Below are positions 1 to 7,610 of a stretch of 16,560 nucleotides of DNA, piece after piece. Each line of letters begins with the position of its first letter. Positions within the stretch are counted from its first letter, which is position 1. Under the pieces are notes generated by a model, which was not told the origin of the DNA, searched no databases, and saw only the letters and a list, made by a program, of their open reading frames with translations. The position numbers were made by a program, and so were the translations under genes. Source of the stretch: Scatosoma sp045632265 (GTDB lineage Bacteria > Bacillota > Clostridia > Christensenellales > Borkfalkiaceae); NCBI GenBank assembly GCA_045632265.1, contig JAZQWG010000008.1, positions 1 through 16,560 on the forward strand. The letters run 5' to 3'.

Positions 1-410
1 CCGCCTGCGCCCATCGCCAGCATACCGATACCGCCTGCCGTAGGCGTGTGCGAATCGGAGCCGATGAGCGTTTTGCCGGGTTTAGAGAATCTTTCCAAAT
101 GAACTTGGTGGCAAATGCCGTTGCCAGGACGGGAGAAACGAATACCGTGTTTCTTCGTCACCGTTTGGATATAACGGTGGTCGTCCGCATTTTCAAAACC
201 CGCTTGCAAGGTGTTGTGGTCGATATAGGCAACGGAAAGCTCGGTTTTTACTCTATCAATGCCCATCGCTTCAAATTGCAAATACGCCATCGTACCCGTA
301 GCGTCTTGCGTAAGCGTTTGGTCGATACGAAGCCCGATTTCCTTGCCCGTCACCATTTCACCGCAAACAAGGTGATTTTTAATAATTTTTTGCGCTATTG
401 TATAACCCAT
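1..410 (-). CDS. Aconitate hydratase, N-terminal part (cut by window edge)
   Basis: The gene starts at the ATG at 410 and runs off the left edge, so only about 136 residues are visible. Aconitase interconverts citrate and isocitrate in the cytoplasm using a 4Fe-4S cluster; the cluster cysteines lie outside the window. Visible signatures are IDQTLTQDATGT (about 29-40), AYIDHN (about 61-66), PGNGICHQVH (about 95-104) and IGSDSHTPTAGGIGMLAMG (about 116-134). The GSDSHTPTAGG form matches the shorter Aquifex-type aconitases common in Clostridia, and differs from the CGDSHTSTHGA form typical of LeuC. It begins 20 bp after the Re-citrate synthase stop. The ribosome binding site is weak (GTGAGAG), so it probably depends on translation of the upstream gene. 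The neighbour supports aconitase over isopropylmalate dehydratase. Confidence 0.9.
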   Translation of the reverse strand, partial: MGYTIAQKIIKNHLVCGEMVTGKEIGLRIDQTLTQDATGTMAYLQFEAMGIDRVKTELSVAYIDHNTLQAGFENADDHRYIQTVTKKHGIRFSRPGNGICHQVHLERFSKPGKTLIGSDSHTPTAGGIGMLAMGAG

Positions 411-430
411 AACTATCTCTCACTTCAAAA

Positions 431-1822
431 TTATAATTCAAAGAAATTTACCGAACAGCGGCTATCCTTGCTGAACGTACGGAAAAGTTTTACAAGTTCG
501 TCTTCGCCCATAACCGTCGTTCTACCATCGGCATAAAGCGCGTCAATTTGCGTTTTCATTTCTTGTACAATCCAGTCTTGCTTGCTCACTTGCTTTTCGG
601 GGGGCAATTTGAAATGCTTGTTTACCCAGTACGCAATGCCCGCCAAGCCCGAAGTGTTGGAAATGGAAACTTCCGCAGGACGATTCAAAATCTTTTCCGT
701 GTCGAAAATGTTGTAAATTTCCGCATCCTTCATCATGCCGTCCGCATGGATACCTGCTCTCGTCAAGTTGAACGCACTACCTACGAAAGGCGTCATGGGT
801 GGAATAGGATAATCAAGTTCTTTTTCAAAATATTCACCGATGTCGGTGATTGCCGTCGTATCCATGCCGTCAAGCGTACCACGCATAGAAGCGTATTGCA
901 TAACCATCGCTTCCGTAGGCACGTTGCCCGTTCTTTCGCCGATACCAAGAAGCGAACAGTTGACACCGCTTGCGCCGTACAACCACGCGCTTACCGCGTT
1001 TGCAACGCCCATATAGAAATCGTTGTGGCCGTGCCATTCAAGCATTTCCGACGTCACGTTGGAATAGTGGTGCAAGCCGTAAACGATACCGGGCACGCTA
1101 CGAGGAGGCGCAGCGCCCGCAAACGGAATGCCGTAGCCCATCGTGTCGCACATACGGATTTTAACGGGAATGCCCGCTTCTTTGGAAAGTTCTACCAAAG
1201 CGTTTACGAAAGGCACTACGAACCCGTAGAAATCCGCTCTCGTCAAGTCTTCCAAGTGGCAACGGGGCGAAATACCCGCTTCAAACGCTTGTTTCACAAC
1301 GGACAAATAATGGTCGAACGCTTGACGTCTTGTCATGTTCAATTTTTTGAAGATGTGGTAGTCGGAACAGCTTACCAAAATACCCGTTTCTTTAATACCG
1401 ATGTCACGCACCATTAAGAAGTCTTCTTTCTTTGCGCGAATCCACGTCGTGATTTCGGGAAATTTATAGCCGAGCGCCATACATTGTTCCAAAGCTTCTC
1501 TATCCTTTTTCGTATAGACGAAAAATTCGCTTTGACGGATAATGCCTTTCGGCCCGCCAAGACGTGCCAACAATTTATACAAATCGACGATTTGTTTTGC
1601 CGTATAAGGCGCACGCGATTGTTGACCGTCACGGAAAGTCGTGTCGGTAATCCAAATATCGTTGGGCATATTCATCGGCACACGACGATGGTTGAAAGGC
1701 GTTTTAGGCACTTCGTCGTAAGGATAAATATCACGGAATAAGCAAGGCTCCTTTACGTCTTGCAATTCATAAGTGTACTGGTCCATTTCCAGCAAGTTGC
1801 TCATGGGATTTAATTCTATCAT
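431..1822 (-). CDS. Probable Re-citrate synthase (DRE-TIM homocitrate/isopropylmalate synthase superfamily)
   Basis: This 463-residue protein probably condenses oxaloacetate and acetyl-CoA to citrate with Re-face stereochemistry. It is unrelated to the usual Si-citrate synthase fold. The DRE-TIM signature is ITDTTFRDGQQS (58-69), including D60, R64 and D65. The metal-binding HGHND is at 264-268, and LLGIGERTGN at 291-300 and AGIHADG at 356-362 follow. The long leader DVKEPCLFRDIYPYDEVPK (22-40), IRQSEFF and TRADFYGFVVPF resemble the clostridial subgroup to which the Clostridium kluyveri enzyme belongs, as I recall it. There is no C-terminal LeuA regulatory domain. The start at 1822 is preceded by AGAAGGGAG (1830-1838) with a 7-nt gap; a second in-frame Met at 1804 has no comparable site. 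Aconitase follows immediately, which argues for citrate rather than isopropylmalate synthesis. 2-Isopropylmalate or homocitrate synthase remain alternatives. Confidence 0.85.
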   Translation of the reverse strand: MIELNPMSNLLEMDQYTYELQDVKEPCLFRDIYPYDEVPKTPFNHRRVPMNMPNDIWITDTTFRDGQQSRAPYTAKQIVDLYKLLARLGGPKGIIRQSEFFVYTKKDREALEQCMALGYKFPEITTWIRAKKEDFLMVRDIGIKETGILVSCSDYHIFKKLNMTRRQAFDHYLSVVKQAFEAGISPRCHLEDLTRADFYGFVVPFVNALVELSKEAGIPVKIRMCDTMGYGIPFAGAAPPRSVPGIVYGLHHYSNVTSEMLEWHGHNDFYMGVANAVSAWLYGASGVNCSLLGIGERTGNVPTEAMVMQYASMRGTLDGMDTTAITDIGEYFEKELDYPIPPMTPFVGSAFNLTRAGIHADGMMKDAEIYNIFDTEKILNRPAEVSISNTSGLAGIAYWVNKHFKLPPEKQVSKQDWIVQEMKTQIDALYADGRTTVMGEDELVKLFRTFSKDSRCSVNFFEL

Positions 1823-1901
1823 AATCTTACTCCCTTCTATTTACTCGTTTCAAATCGTTTTGTTTTTTCGATTGAACGGTGGTCGTTTATTTATTTATTC
1901 G

Positions 1902-1930
1902 ATTATAGCCGATTTTTTTAAGTTTGTCAA
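1902..1930 (-). promoter_or_regulatory. Sigma-A promoter of the citrate synthase-aconitase operon
   Basis: On the minus strand, TTGACA (1925-1930) and TATAAT (1902-1907) are separated by exactly 17 bp, matching both consensus hexamers. Transcription would start near 1895, leaving a leader of about 70 nt. The leader holds an imperfect inverted repeat (TTCAATCG and CGATTTGAA) but no clear attenuator. The rest of the gap between the two genes (1823-1994) shows no reading frame, and no convincing terminator follows the upstream dehydrogenase gene, so read-through into this operon is possible. Confidence 0.85.
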
Positions 1931-1994
1931 GGATTTGAAAGCCTTTATCAAAGATTACTTTGTAATAAGCGTTGATTTTTAGACAATTTTTCCC

Positions 1995-2795
1995 TTAAAA
2001 AGCGTCTTTACTTATCTTACTCCAACGGCGAGCGATAAATTTAAGTCGCCAAGACGTGGGAAGCCAAGCGGTGGAAATTCGCATCATCTTATTCCAAAAT
2101 CCGGGGATAACTTTTTTCTTGTTTTTCGACACGGCTTTTATCGAGTATTCCGCCACCCACTCGGGCGTTTTCGCTGCAAGTTTTCCCCAAAGACCTTGCC
2201 CTTTGATTTGCTCTTTAATATCATCGCGGGTGGGCATTGCGCCGGGCAAAATTGCGCTTACCGACACACCCTTTCCTTTCATTTCTTCCCGAAGGGAAAG
2301 CGAGAAAGAAGTGAGCGCGCCTTTCGTTGCGCTGTAAATGGCGAAATAGGGCATGGGATAAATGCCCGACACGCTGGAAATGTTGATGATTTCAAGTGTC
2401 TCCGCCCTATTGTCAATGGCAAAGCGGCAAAGCGCCACCGCCGCCTCAAAATTGACACGGGTTTGGAAGATAAGTTTTTCTTGCGTGTACGCGCTAAATG
2501 CTTTTTGTACGTCCGCGCCCGCCGCGTTCACGAGCATACGCACGCGAAGACCTTTTTCCACAATTTCTTGCATGAGCAAAGCTCGGCTTTCTTCGCTGGA
2601 TAAATCCGCCGCAACGGTGTGTATTTGCACGGCGTAGTTTTGTAAAATTTCCGCTTGCAAAGCATGCAATTTTTCTTCGCTTCGCCCCGTCAAAATAAGG
2701 TTGTAGCCCTTTTTCACAAGCGCATACACAAACGCTTTTCCCAAACCGCCCGTTGCGCCCGTCACCAAAGCATAACCGCTTTCTATCATTTCCAT
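1995..2795 (-). CDS. Short-chain dehydrogenase/reductase (classical SDR, DltE-like)
   Basis: A 266-residue NAD(P)-dependent oxidoreductase of unknown substrate. The Rossmann cofactor motif TGATGGLG is at 12-19, NAAG at 90-93, and the catalytic set is N115, S141, Y154 and K158 (YSATK); PG follows at 184-185. R38 after the second beta strand (LTGRSEEKL) suggests NADP preference, which is an inference. The C-terminus is basic and hydrophobic (residues about 236-266), as in the COG0300 group of SDRs. The gene begins 9 bp after the yggS-like gene, and its AAGGGG binding site overlaps that gene's TAA stop, so translation is probably coupled. An alternative start two codons on (2789) is less well spaced. 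SDRs diverge too much to name a substrate. Confidence 0.9.
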   Translation of the reverse strand: MEMIESGYALVTGATGGLGKAFVYALVKKGYNLILTGRSEEKLHALQAEILQNYAVQIHTVAADLSSEESRALLMQEIVEKGLRVRMLVNAAGADVQKAFSAYTQEKLIFQTRVNFEAAVALCRFAIDNRAETLEIINISSVSGIYPMPYFAIYSATKGALTSFSLSLREEMKGKGVSVSAILPGAMPTRDDIKEQIKGQGLWGKLAAKTPEWVAEYSIKAVSKNKKKVIPGFWNKMMRISTAWLPTSWRLKFIARRWSKISKDAF

Positions 2796-2804
2796 ATTAT
2801 CCCC

Positions 2805-3482
2805 TTATACGTTGTAATTTCTTGCGCCGAAAATGGTCGAGCCGATACGCACGGCGTTGCTCCCTTCTTCTACGCAAAGTTTGTAATCGCCACTCATACC
2901 CACGGAAAGATATTCCACCTCGTTTGATTGCGTTTTGCCCCACTCGTAAAGCGCGCGCATTTTTCTAACGAGCGCACGAAGCATAGCCTCGTCATCGCTG
3001 TCGGGAAGCATTGCCATAAAACCTTTTACACAAAGCCCTTCCTTATTCGACAAACGCGTAAACGTTTCCTTTGCTTCGTCATAGCTATACCCACCTTTCG
3101 TTTCTTCGTCGCCGATATTGACTTGGATTAAAACGTTGGAAACCACGCCGTTTTTAATAGACAAGCGTGCGATTTCGTTTGCCAAGTCTTCTCTATCGCA
3201 CGAGTGGAAAAGTTCGACTTTCCCCACAAGGTATTTCACCTTATTCGTTTGCAAATGCCCGATGAAATGTCTTGGACAGGGCAATAAAAACTCGTTTTTA
3301 TCACGAAATTCTTGCGGCTTATTTTCCGCAACTGCGTCCACGCCCGCTTGAATAGCTTCGTTGATTGCTTCCACGCTTTGCGTTTTCGTCGCCGCTACGA
3401 GCGTCACTTTTTCACCGAAAGGGTTGCCGTTTTTTAATTGTTCGCGGATTTGTTGCACCGCTTGCGTAATCGTACTTTGCAT
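2805..3482 (-). CDS. PLP homeostasis protein, YggS/YlmE/PROSC family
   Basis: This 225-residue single-domain TIM-barrel protein binds pyridoxal 5'-phosphate and buffers its level in the cytoplasm; the family has no known enzymatic activity. The PLP lysine is K33 in LVAATKTQ. HFIGHLQTNK (about 72-81), IQVNIGDEETKGG and the C-terminal SVGMSGDYK followed by VRIGSTIFGAR are diagnostic, and the length is typical for the family. The start at 3482 is preceded by AGGAG (3489-3493) with a 6-nt gap. In many Bacillota this gene lies near sepF and division genes. Here it instead leads a two-gene unit with an SDR and is transcribed away from a LysR regulator gene. Confidence 0.93.
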   Translation of the reverse strand: MQSTITQAVQQIREQLKNGNPFGEKVTLVAATKTQSVEAINEAIQAGVDAVAENKPQEFRDKNEFLLPCPRHFIGHLQTNKVKYLVGKVELFHSCDREDLANEIARLSIKNGVVSNVLIQVNIGDEETKGGYSYDEAKETFTRLSNKEGLCVKGFMAMLPDSDDEAMLRALVRKMRALYEWGKTQSNEVEYLSVGMSGDYKLCVEEGSNAVRIGSTIFGARNYNV

Positions 3483-3502
3483 AATAAACTCCTATTGCAT
3501 AC

Positions 3503-3531
3503 AGTATAGCGAATTTATGCTTTTTTGTCAA
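3503..3531 (-). promoter_or_regulatory. Sigma-A promoter of the yggS-like/SDR operon
   Basis: On the minus strand, TTGACA (3526-3531) is followed after 17 bp by TATACT (3503-3508). The predicted start near 3496 leaves a leader of only about 14 nt that already includes the AGGAG binding site, so control by the RNA leader is unlikely. Confidence 0.83.
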
Positions 3532-3599
3532 TATTCCAGCGGCAATTCCCTTAAAAATACCGCCCGCAAAAAATATTTTTATTTTTTTATGAAATATAC

Positions 3600-3627
3600 T
3601 TGCATTTTTCATTTTTCGTGTTATAAT
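3600..3627 (+). promoter_or_regulatory. Probable promoter of the LysR-type regulator gene
   Basis: TTGCAT (3600-3605) and TATAAT (3622-3627) are 16 bp apart. The 10-element overlaps a short near-palindrome (AATTAATTTAATT). This promoter diverges from the yggS-like one; the two -35 elements are about 70 bp apart. That arrangement is typical for a LysR regulator acting on itself and on its divergent neighbour. I could not single out one convincing T-N11-A operator in this A/T-rich DNA. Confidence 0.65.
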
Positions 3628-3669
3628 TAATTTAATTGATAAATATGATAAGGACAATCAATTTTTTCT

Positions 3670-4542
3670 ATGAATACTGAAGAACTGAAAACATTTATAT
3701 TTTTGTCAAAAGTAAAAAACTTCACCCTTGCCGCTGAAAAGTTGCGTATCGCACAATCGACGGTGACCAACCGTATCGGCGAACTGGAAAAAGAGCTTGG
3801 CAAAAAGCTCTTCTCTCGTGGCGCAAAAACGGTGACTCTTACCGAAGCGGGCGAAATCTTTTTACGCTATGCCGAACGTATCCTTGAACTGCAAGATACG
3901 TCCGTAGAAGAAATGAACGCGTTGTCTTCCCACAGCCGTAAATTTAGCATCGGTGCTATCAACGCCACCTACGAAATTTACGTAAAGCCGCTTGTGGATA
4001 ACTGTTTGAAAAACAACTCCGTGACGTCGATTAAGGTGATGCTTGGGCACTCGCTTGATTTGATACAACAGTTGCAAGACCACATGCTTGACATGGTGTT
4101 CTCCGCCGTGCCTTTGAAGCGTGCAGGGTATAACTGCGACGTGTTCGACGAAGACAGAGTTGCGCTTGTTTGCGGAAAGGGATACAACGAATACCCCAAC
4201 GGCGTGACGAAAATGCAACTTGCGAAAATGCCCTATCTCATGTGCGATTTAACCCTTTCGGATGCGGGCGTGTTTATCCGTTCACTCTTCCCCAAAAACC
4301 ACGTTTTCCGTTTGGACGTTGACAACACGTCGAAGCTGATCCCCTTCCTTGAAAACGGACTTGGGTATTCCTTCTTGCCCTATAAACTTATCAAAGATAA
4401 GTTGGAAGACGGAACTTTGGAAGAAGTGAAGCTGAAAGATTTCAACGCACCCAAGATTAACACCTATCTTATTTACAGACAAGGCTACGACGTCAAACGC
4501 TTCCTTGAAAACAAGTTTGACGACGATGCGGACAACGAATAA
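3670..4542 (+). CDS. LysR-family transcriptional regulator
   Basis: A 290-residue regulator with an N-terminal winged helix-turn-helix (about 1-60; core NFTLAAEKLRIAQSTVTNRI), the usual LTEAGEIFLRYA linker start, and a two-lobed effector-binding domain (about 90-280). The start at 3670 fits the family N-terminus exactly, but the nearest purine-rich binding site, AAGGA (3650-3654), lies 15 nt upstream, which suggests weak initiation. The divergent yggS-like/SDR operon is the most likely target by position; the antiporter gene downstream has its own promoter behind a terminator. The inducer cannot be deduced from the sequence. The C-terminal end is acidic (FDDDADNE). Confidence 0.92.
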   Translation: MNTEELKTFIFLSKVKNFTLAAEKLRIAQSTVTNRIGELEKELGKKLFSRGAKTVTLTEAGEIFLRYAERILELQDTSVEEMNALSSHSRKFSIGAINATYEIYVKPLVDNCLKNNSVTSIKVMLGHSLDLIQQLQDHMLDMVFSAVPLKRAGYNCDVFDEDRVALVCGKGYNEYPNGVTKMQLAKMPYLMCDLTLSDAGVFIRSLFPKNHVFRLDVDNTSKLIPFLENGLGYSFLPYKLIKDKLEDGTLEEVKLKDFNAPKINTYLIYRQGYDVKRFLENKFDDDADNE

Positions 4543-4552
4543 TACCTATTAT

Positions 4553-4590
4553 AAACGCGGACGAGCGCAATCGTCCGCGTTTTCTTTTTG
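4553..4590 (+). terminator. Intrinsic terminator after the LysR gene
   Basis: A perfect 12-bp stem is formed by AAACGCGGACGA (4553-4564) and TCGTCCGCGTTT (4571-4582), with the 6-nt loop GCGCAA, followed by a T-rich tract. It starts 10 nt after the stop codon. Confidence 0.9.
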
Positions 4591-4637
4591 CCTATCTAAA
4601 AGTTTTTATAAAACTTTATTTTTCTATATTTTTTCGA

Positions 4638-4666
4638 TTGCCTTTCATAAAATAAAGTAGTATAAT
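4638..4666 (+). promoter_or_regulatory. Sigma-A promoter of the cation/proton antiporter gene
   Basis: TTGCCT (4638-4643) and TATAAT (4661-4666) are separated by 17 bp. The ATG of the longest reading frame (4665) lies inside the -10 element, so it cannot be the translation start of this transcript. The expected leader is about 25 nt. Confidence 0.8.
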
Positions 4667-4697
4667 GTTTTCGACATTAAACAAAGAAGGTGTTTTT

Positions 4698-6095
4698 ATG
4701 AACGTTTCTATGAGTGGCACGGCATCCGTATTATTGTTGCTCGCCATTACGTTATTGATAGGTTTGCTCTTATCCCGTCTTGCAAAAAAATTGCAACTGC
4801 CTGCCGTCACGGCATATCTTATTGCGGGCGTACTTATCGGCCCGTATGCGCTGGGCTTGCTCAGCTCGAAAATCGGCATTAGCGGTTTAGGTTTCACCGC
4901 TATCCCCAACGGCAACGGCGGACTTACGAGCGAGTTTTTGACGGCGTTTGCGATTTTGAGCGACGTGGCGCTTGGCTTTATCGCTTTTTCGATTGGCAAC
5001 GAGTTCCGTCTTTCCCAGCTTAAAAAGATAGGCAAACAAGCGACCATCGTCGGCATTTTGCAAGCGGTGATCACCACCTTGCTTGTAGACTGCGTGTTGA
5101 TTGCAATGCATTTCATTATGCCCGACGTTTTGCCTTTGGAAGCGGCGATTATCCTTGGCGCAATCGCTTCGGCAACCGCACCCGCCGCAACCTTGATGGT
5201 TGTAAAGCAATACAAAGCAAAAGGCCCCGTCACCGATATATTGTTGCCCGTTGTTGCCCTTGACGATGCCGTAGGGCTTATCCTTTTCGCCGTATCCTTC
5301 GGCGTGGCGCGCGGCGTATATTCCGGCTCGGTTGACATCATCTCTATCGTCATCAACCCTATCATTGAAATTATCGGCTCGATTGCGCTTGGCGCATTGA
5401 TGGGATATTTGTTCAGCTTCTGCGAACGTTTCTTCCATTCCCGTTCCAAACGACTTGCCGTATCCGTCGGCTTCGTATTTATGACGATTGCCCTTACCAA
5501 GATTAAAATTGAAATCGGCAGCGTACATATCGGCTTCTCGTCCTTGCTTACTTGCATGATGCTCGGCACTATCTTTTGCAACGTGTGTGATTTCTCGGAA
5601 GAACTTATGGACAGAGTTGACCGTTGGACGGCGCCCCTTTTCATCATCTTCTTCGTCACGAGCGGCGCAGAATTAGATTTGTCCGTCTTCACGAATTTGT
5701 TCATCGTTCTTATCGGCGTAGCGTATATCCTCAGCCGTTCGGCAGGGAAATATAGCGGTGCTCTTTTGAGTTCCAAACTCGCCAAGTGCGACGACAATAT
5801 CGTAAAATATCTCGGCATCACTCTTTTACCCCAAGCAGGCGTTGCGCTCGGCATGGCGGACACGGTGAAACGTTCGATGGAATTTACAGGCACAACCATT
5901 GCGCAAATCGTCGTAAGTATCACCCTTTTCGCAGTTTTGATTTACGAACTCGTCGGCCCTGCATTGACCAAGATGGCACTTACCAAAGCGGGCGATATCA
6001 ACCCCGAAGGCAAAACGAGCGCAAGACACGAACACGCCAAGAAAAAAGCGTTGCACGCTTCAAAACATCACAACCGTCACGAACGTCACGCTTAA
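4698..6095 (+). CDS. Cation/proton antiporter, CPA2 family (Kef/NapA-like)
   Basis: A 465-residue polytopic membrane protein that probably exchanges Na+ or K+ for protons. The family signature LPAVTAYLIAGVLIGP is at about 35-50. SATAPAATLM (about 158-167) and the acidic pair D189-D190 in ALDDAVGL follow; two aspartates here resemble the NapA/NhaA ion site. About a dozen hydrophobic segments are visible. There is no C-terminal RCK/TrkA-N domain; the protein ends in a histidine-rich basic tail (ARHEHAKKK, then HASKHHNRHERHA). The start at 4698 is set by AAGAAGG (4684-4690) with a 7-nt gap, because the upstream in-frame ATG lies in the promoter. The gene is monocistronic, between terminators. 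The transported ion is not determined by sequence. Confidence 0.9.
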   Translation: MNVSMSGTASVLLLLAITLLIGLLLSRLAKKLQLPAVTAYLIAGVLIGPYALGLLSSKIGISGLGFTAIPNGNGGLTSEFLTAFAILSDVALGFIAFSIGNEFRLSQLKKIGKQATIVGILQAVITTLLVDCVLIAMHFIMPDVLPLEAAIILGAIASATAPAATLMVVKQYKAKGPVTDILLPVVALDDAVGLILFAVSFGVARGVYSGSVDIISIVINPIIEIIGSIALGALMGYLFSFCERFFHSRSKRLAVSVGFVFMTIALTKIKIEIGSVHIGFSSLLTCMMLGTIFCNVCDFSEELMDRVDRWTAPLFIIFFVTSGAELDLSVFTNLFIVLIGVAYILSRSAGKYSGALLSSKLAKCDDNIVKYLGITLLPQAGVALGMADTVKRSMEFTGTTIAQIVVSITLFAVLIYELVGPALTKMALTKAGDINPEGKTSARHEHAKKKALHASKHHNRHERHA

Positions 6096-6117
6096 AAATT
6101 AACCCCATTGAAATGCA

Positions 6118-6150
6118 AAAAAATAGCACCCTTTCGGTGCTATTTTTTAT
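6118..6150. terminator. Bidirectional intrinsic terminator between convergent genes
   Basis: AAAAAATAGCACC (6118-6130) pairs perfectly with GGTGCTATTTTTT (6136-6148) around the 5-nt loop CTTTC. A/T tracts on both sides give a U-run in either direction, so it can end the antiporter transcript and the GltS-like permease transcript (stop at 6180). Confidence 0.92.
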
Positions 6151-6179
6151 TATGCGCTATTTTTTATTATGCAATGTAA

Positions 6180-7610
6180 TTATTCTTGTGGATTATCGTT
6201 CGTTTCTTCTACGCTTGCTTGCGCTAATTTGTCCCTTCTACGACAGAAGATTTGTCGTCTAAAGAGCAAAATATTCATTGCTACAAAGAACACGAACAAC
6301 GCAATAAATGTTATCAACGGTTGTTTGGGAGCAAGGTTTGCAAGCAACATCATCGGGAAACCGAAGACGATTGCGGGGAAGTTTTGATAAATCAAGTTAT
6401 CCGCTGCCGGGGATTTGAAATCGGGATCGAGTTCACGAAGCAAAATCATACCCGTACTTGCCGTACCCGTCAACATACCAAACATCATCAAGAATTGTTC
6501 GTTCGAGTATTTCTTAAAGAGCGTTTTGGAAACGAAAAGGTTGTATGCAAACGTGATAACAAGCCCTACTACGCCGATGATGAGAAGCACCCACCAGTAT
6601 TGTTTGATTACGTCCAAACGAATTGCGGCAATACCTGCAACAACCATTATATCGAAGAAGAAATTGCTCACTCTTGTCAACAAGAAATTGTTGGTATATA
6701 CACGTTTTACAACTTGTTTCTTATTAAGGAAGCCAAGCACCGCTTTCACAAGCGTAGCCGTCAACACGCCGATAAGGAAGTTGAAGCCATAAATGGTGGC
6801 TTTCATCCCAGGGAGCAACAATCCAAGCGCAAACATGATACCAAACGCAAGGCCGTATGCAAGCAAGACGAACGCAATTTGCACCGTCAATTTATCCATA
6901 CTGCCGTTCATGGGAATTTCGCCCGAGCGTTGGATTTCATCGGGAGAAATCTTTTCGTTAAAGCATACGGTACGCGTAATTTGTTTCTTTCTCTTCAAGT
7001 AGTTTAAGTAAACAACACCGCCCAAACTTGCGCTCAAAAAGCCCATTGCCGCTACCGCCAAGCCAAAGCTTGCGCCACCGCTAAAGCCATATTCGTTTTC
7101 GTAAATCGTGCCGTAGTTGAGCGCTTGCCCCGTGCCTTGTCCATAGCCAAAGGGCAACAACACACCAGAAACACCGAAGAAATCGGTGACACACAACGCA
7201 ATCAAAAGCGTAATACCAAAACCCACAACCGCTTGCAAAAGATATGTAGAAACGGTGGTCACGCCCGTATTGAACACTTCTTTCGCACGTTGTCCGTTCA
7301 TCTTCTTTTCCGACGTTTTAAGCGTGCTTGCGATAAACCCAAGCGCCAACGCGTGGTAGGTGAGAATTTCAAGCGAACGCATGCCTACGCCGCCAAAAAG
7401 CGCCATATCAAAAAGAGGTGTACCCGTACATATGCGGACGATTTCACTGATGAGAAGCAAAATCAAACCGCCCATAACGGAAGTGGGAATCAAAGAGTTC
7501 TTCAAAAAAGGCACTCTTCTTTTCAATACGTTGGCGATGAGCAAACTCGAAAGCAAAATGCCAACGAGAATCAGCCAACCCCAAACACTAAAGTCCCAAA
7601 AATTTTCCAT
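6180..7610 (-). CDS. Sodium/glutamate symporter-like permease (ESS/GltS family)
   Basis: A 476-residue integral membrane protein with two inverted halves. Each has a glycine-rich reentrant-like motif: GYGQGTGQA (about 155-163) and MLTGTASTGM (about 379-388), corresponding in place to the GltS pore motifs. A cytoplasmic linker with charged residues (about 205-240) separates the halves, and the C-terminus is basic then acidic. Characterised GltS proteins are nearer 400 residues and carry different residues in the pore motif, so glutamate as substrate is an inference; another anion is possible. The start at 7610 follows AAAAGGGG with a suitable gap. The first 23 bp overlap the end of the acyltransferase gene in another frame, indicating coupled translation in one operon. 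Confidence 0.85.
   Translation of the reverse strand: MENFWDFSVWGWLILVGILLSSLLIANVLKRRVPFLKNSLIPTSVMGGLILLLISEIVRICTGTPLFDMALFGGVGMRSLEILTYHALALGFIASTLKTSEKKMNGQRAKEVFNTGVTTVSTYLLQAVVGFGITLLIALCVTDFFGVSGVLLPFGYGQGTGQALNYGTIYENEYGFSGGASFGLAVAAMGFLSASLGGVVYLNYLKRKKQITRTVCFNEKISPDEIQRSGEIPMNGSMDKLTVQIAFVLLAYGLAFGIMFALGLLLPGMKATIYGFNFLIGVLTATLVKAVLGFLNKKQVVKRVYTNNFLLTRVSNFFFDIMVVAGIAAIRLDVIKQYWWVLLIIGVVGLVITFAYNLFVSKTLFKKYSNEQFLMMFGMLTGTASTGMILLRELDPDFKSPAADNLIYQNFPAIVFGFPMMLLANLAPKQPLITFIALFVFFVAMNILLFRRQIFCRRRDKLAQASVEETNDNPQE

Noticed and set aside
1..536. A plus-strand open frame at 48-536.
   Set aside because: It is antisense to the aconitase and to the end of the synthase gene, both supported by conserved motifs, and has no start signals.
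4665..4697. An N-terminal extension of the antiporter from the ATG at 4665.
   Set aside because: That ATG is inside the -10 hexamer of the promoter, while the ATG at 4698 has a well-spaced AAGAAGG site.
4616..5923. A 435-codon minus-strand frame antisense to the antiporter.
   Set aside because: Its composition (many Ser, Thr, Ile, Pro without hydrophobic segments or motifs) is that of a shadow frame. The plus strand encodes a clear membrane transporter.
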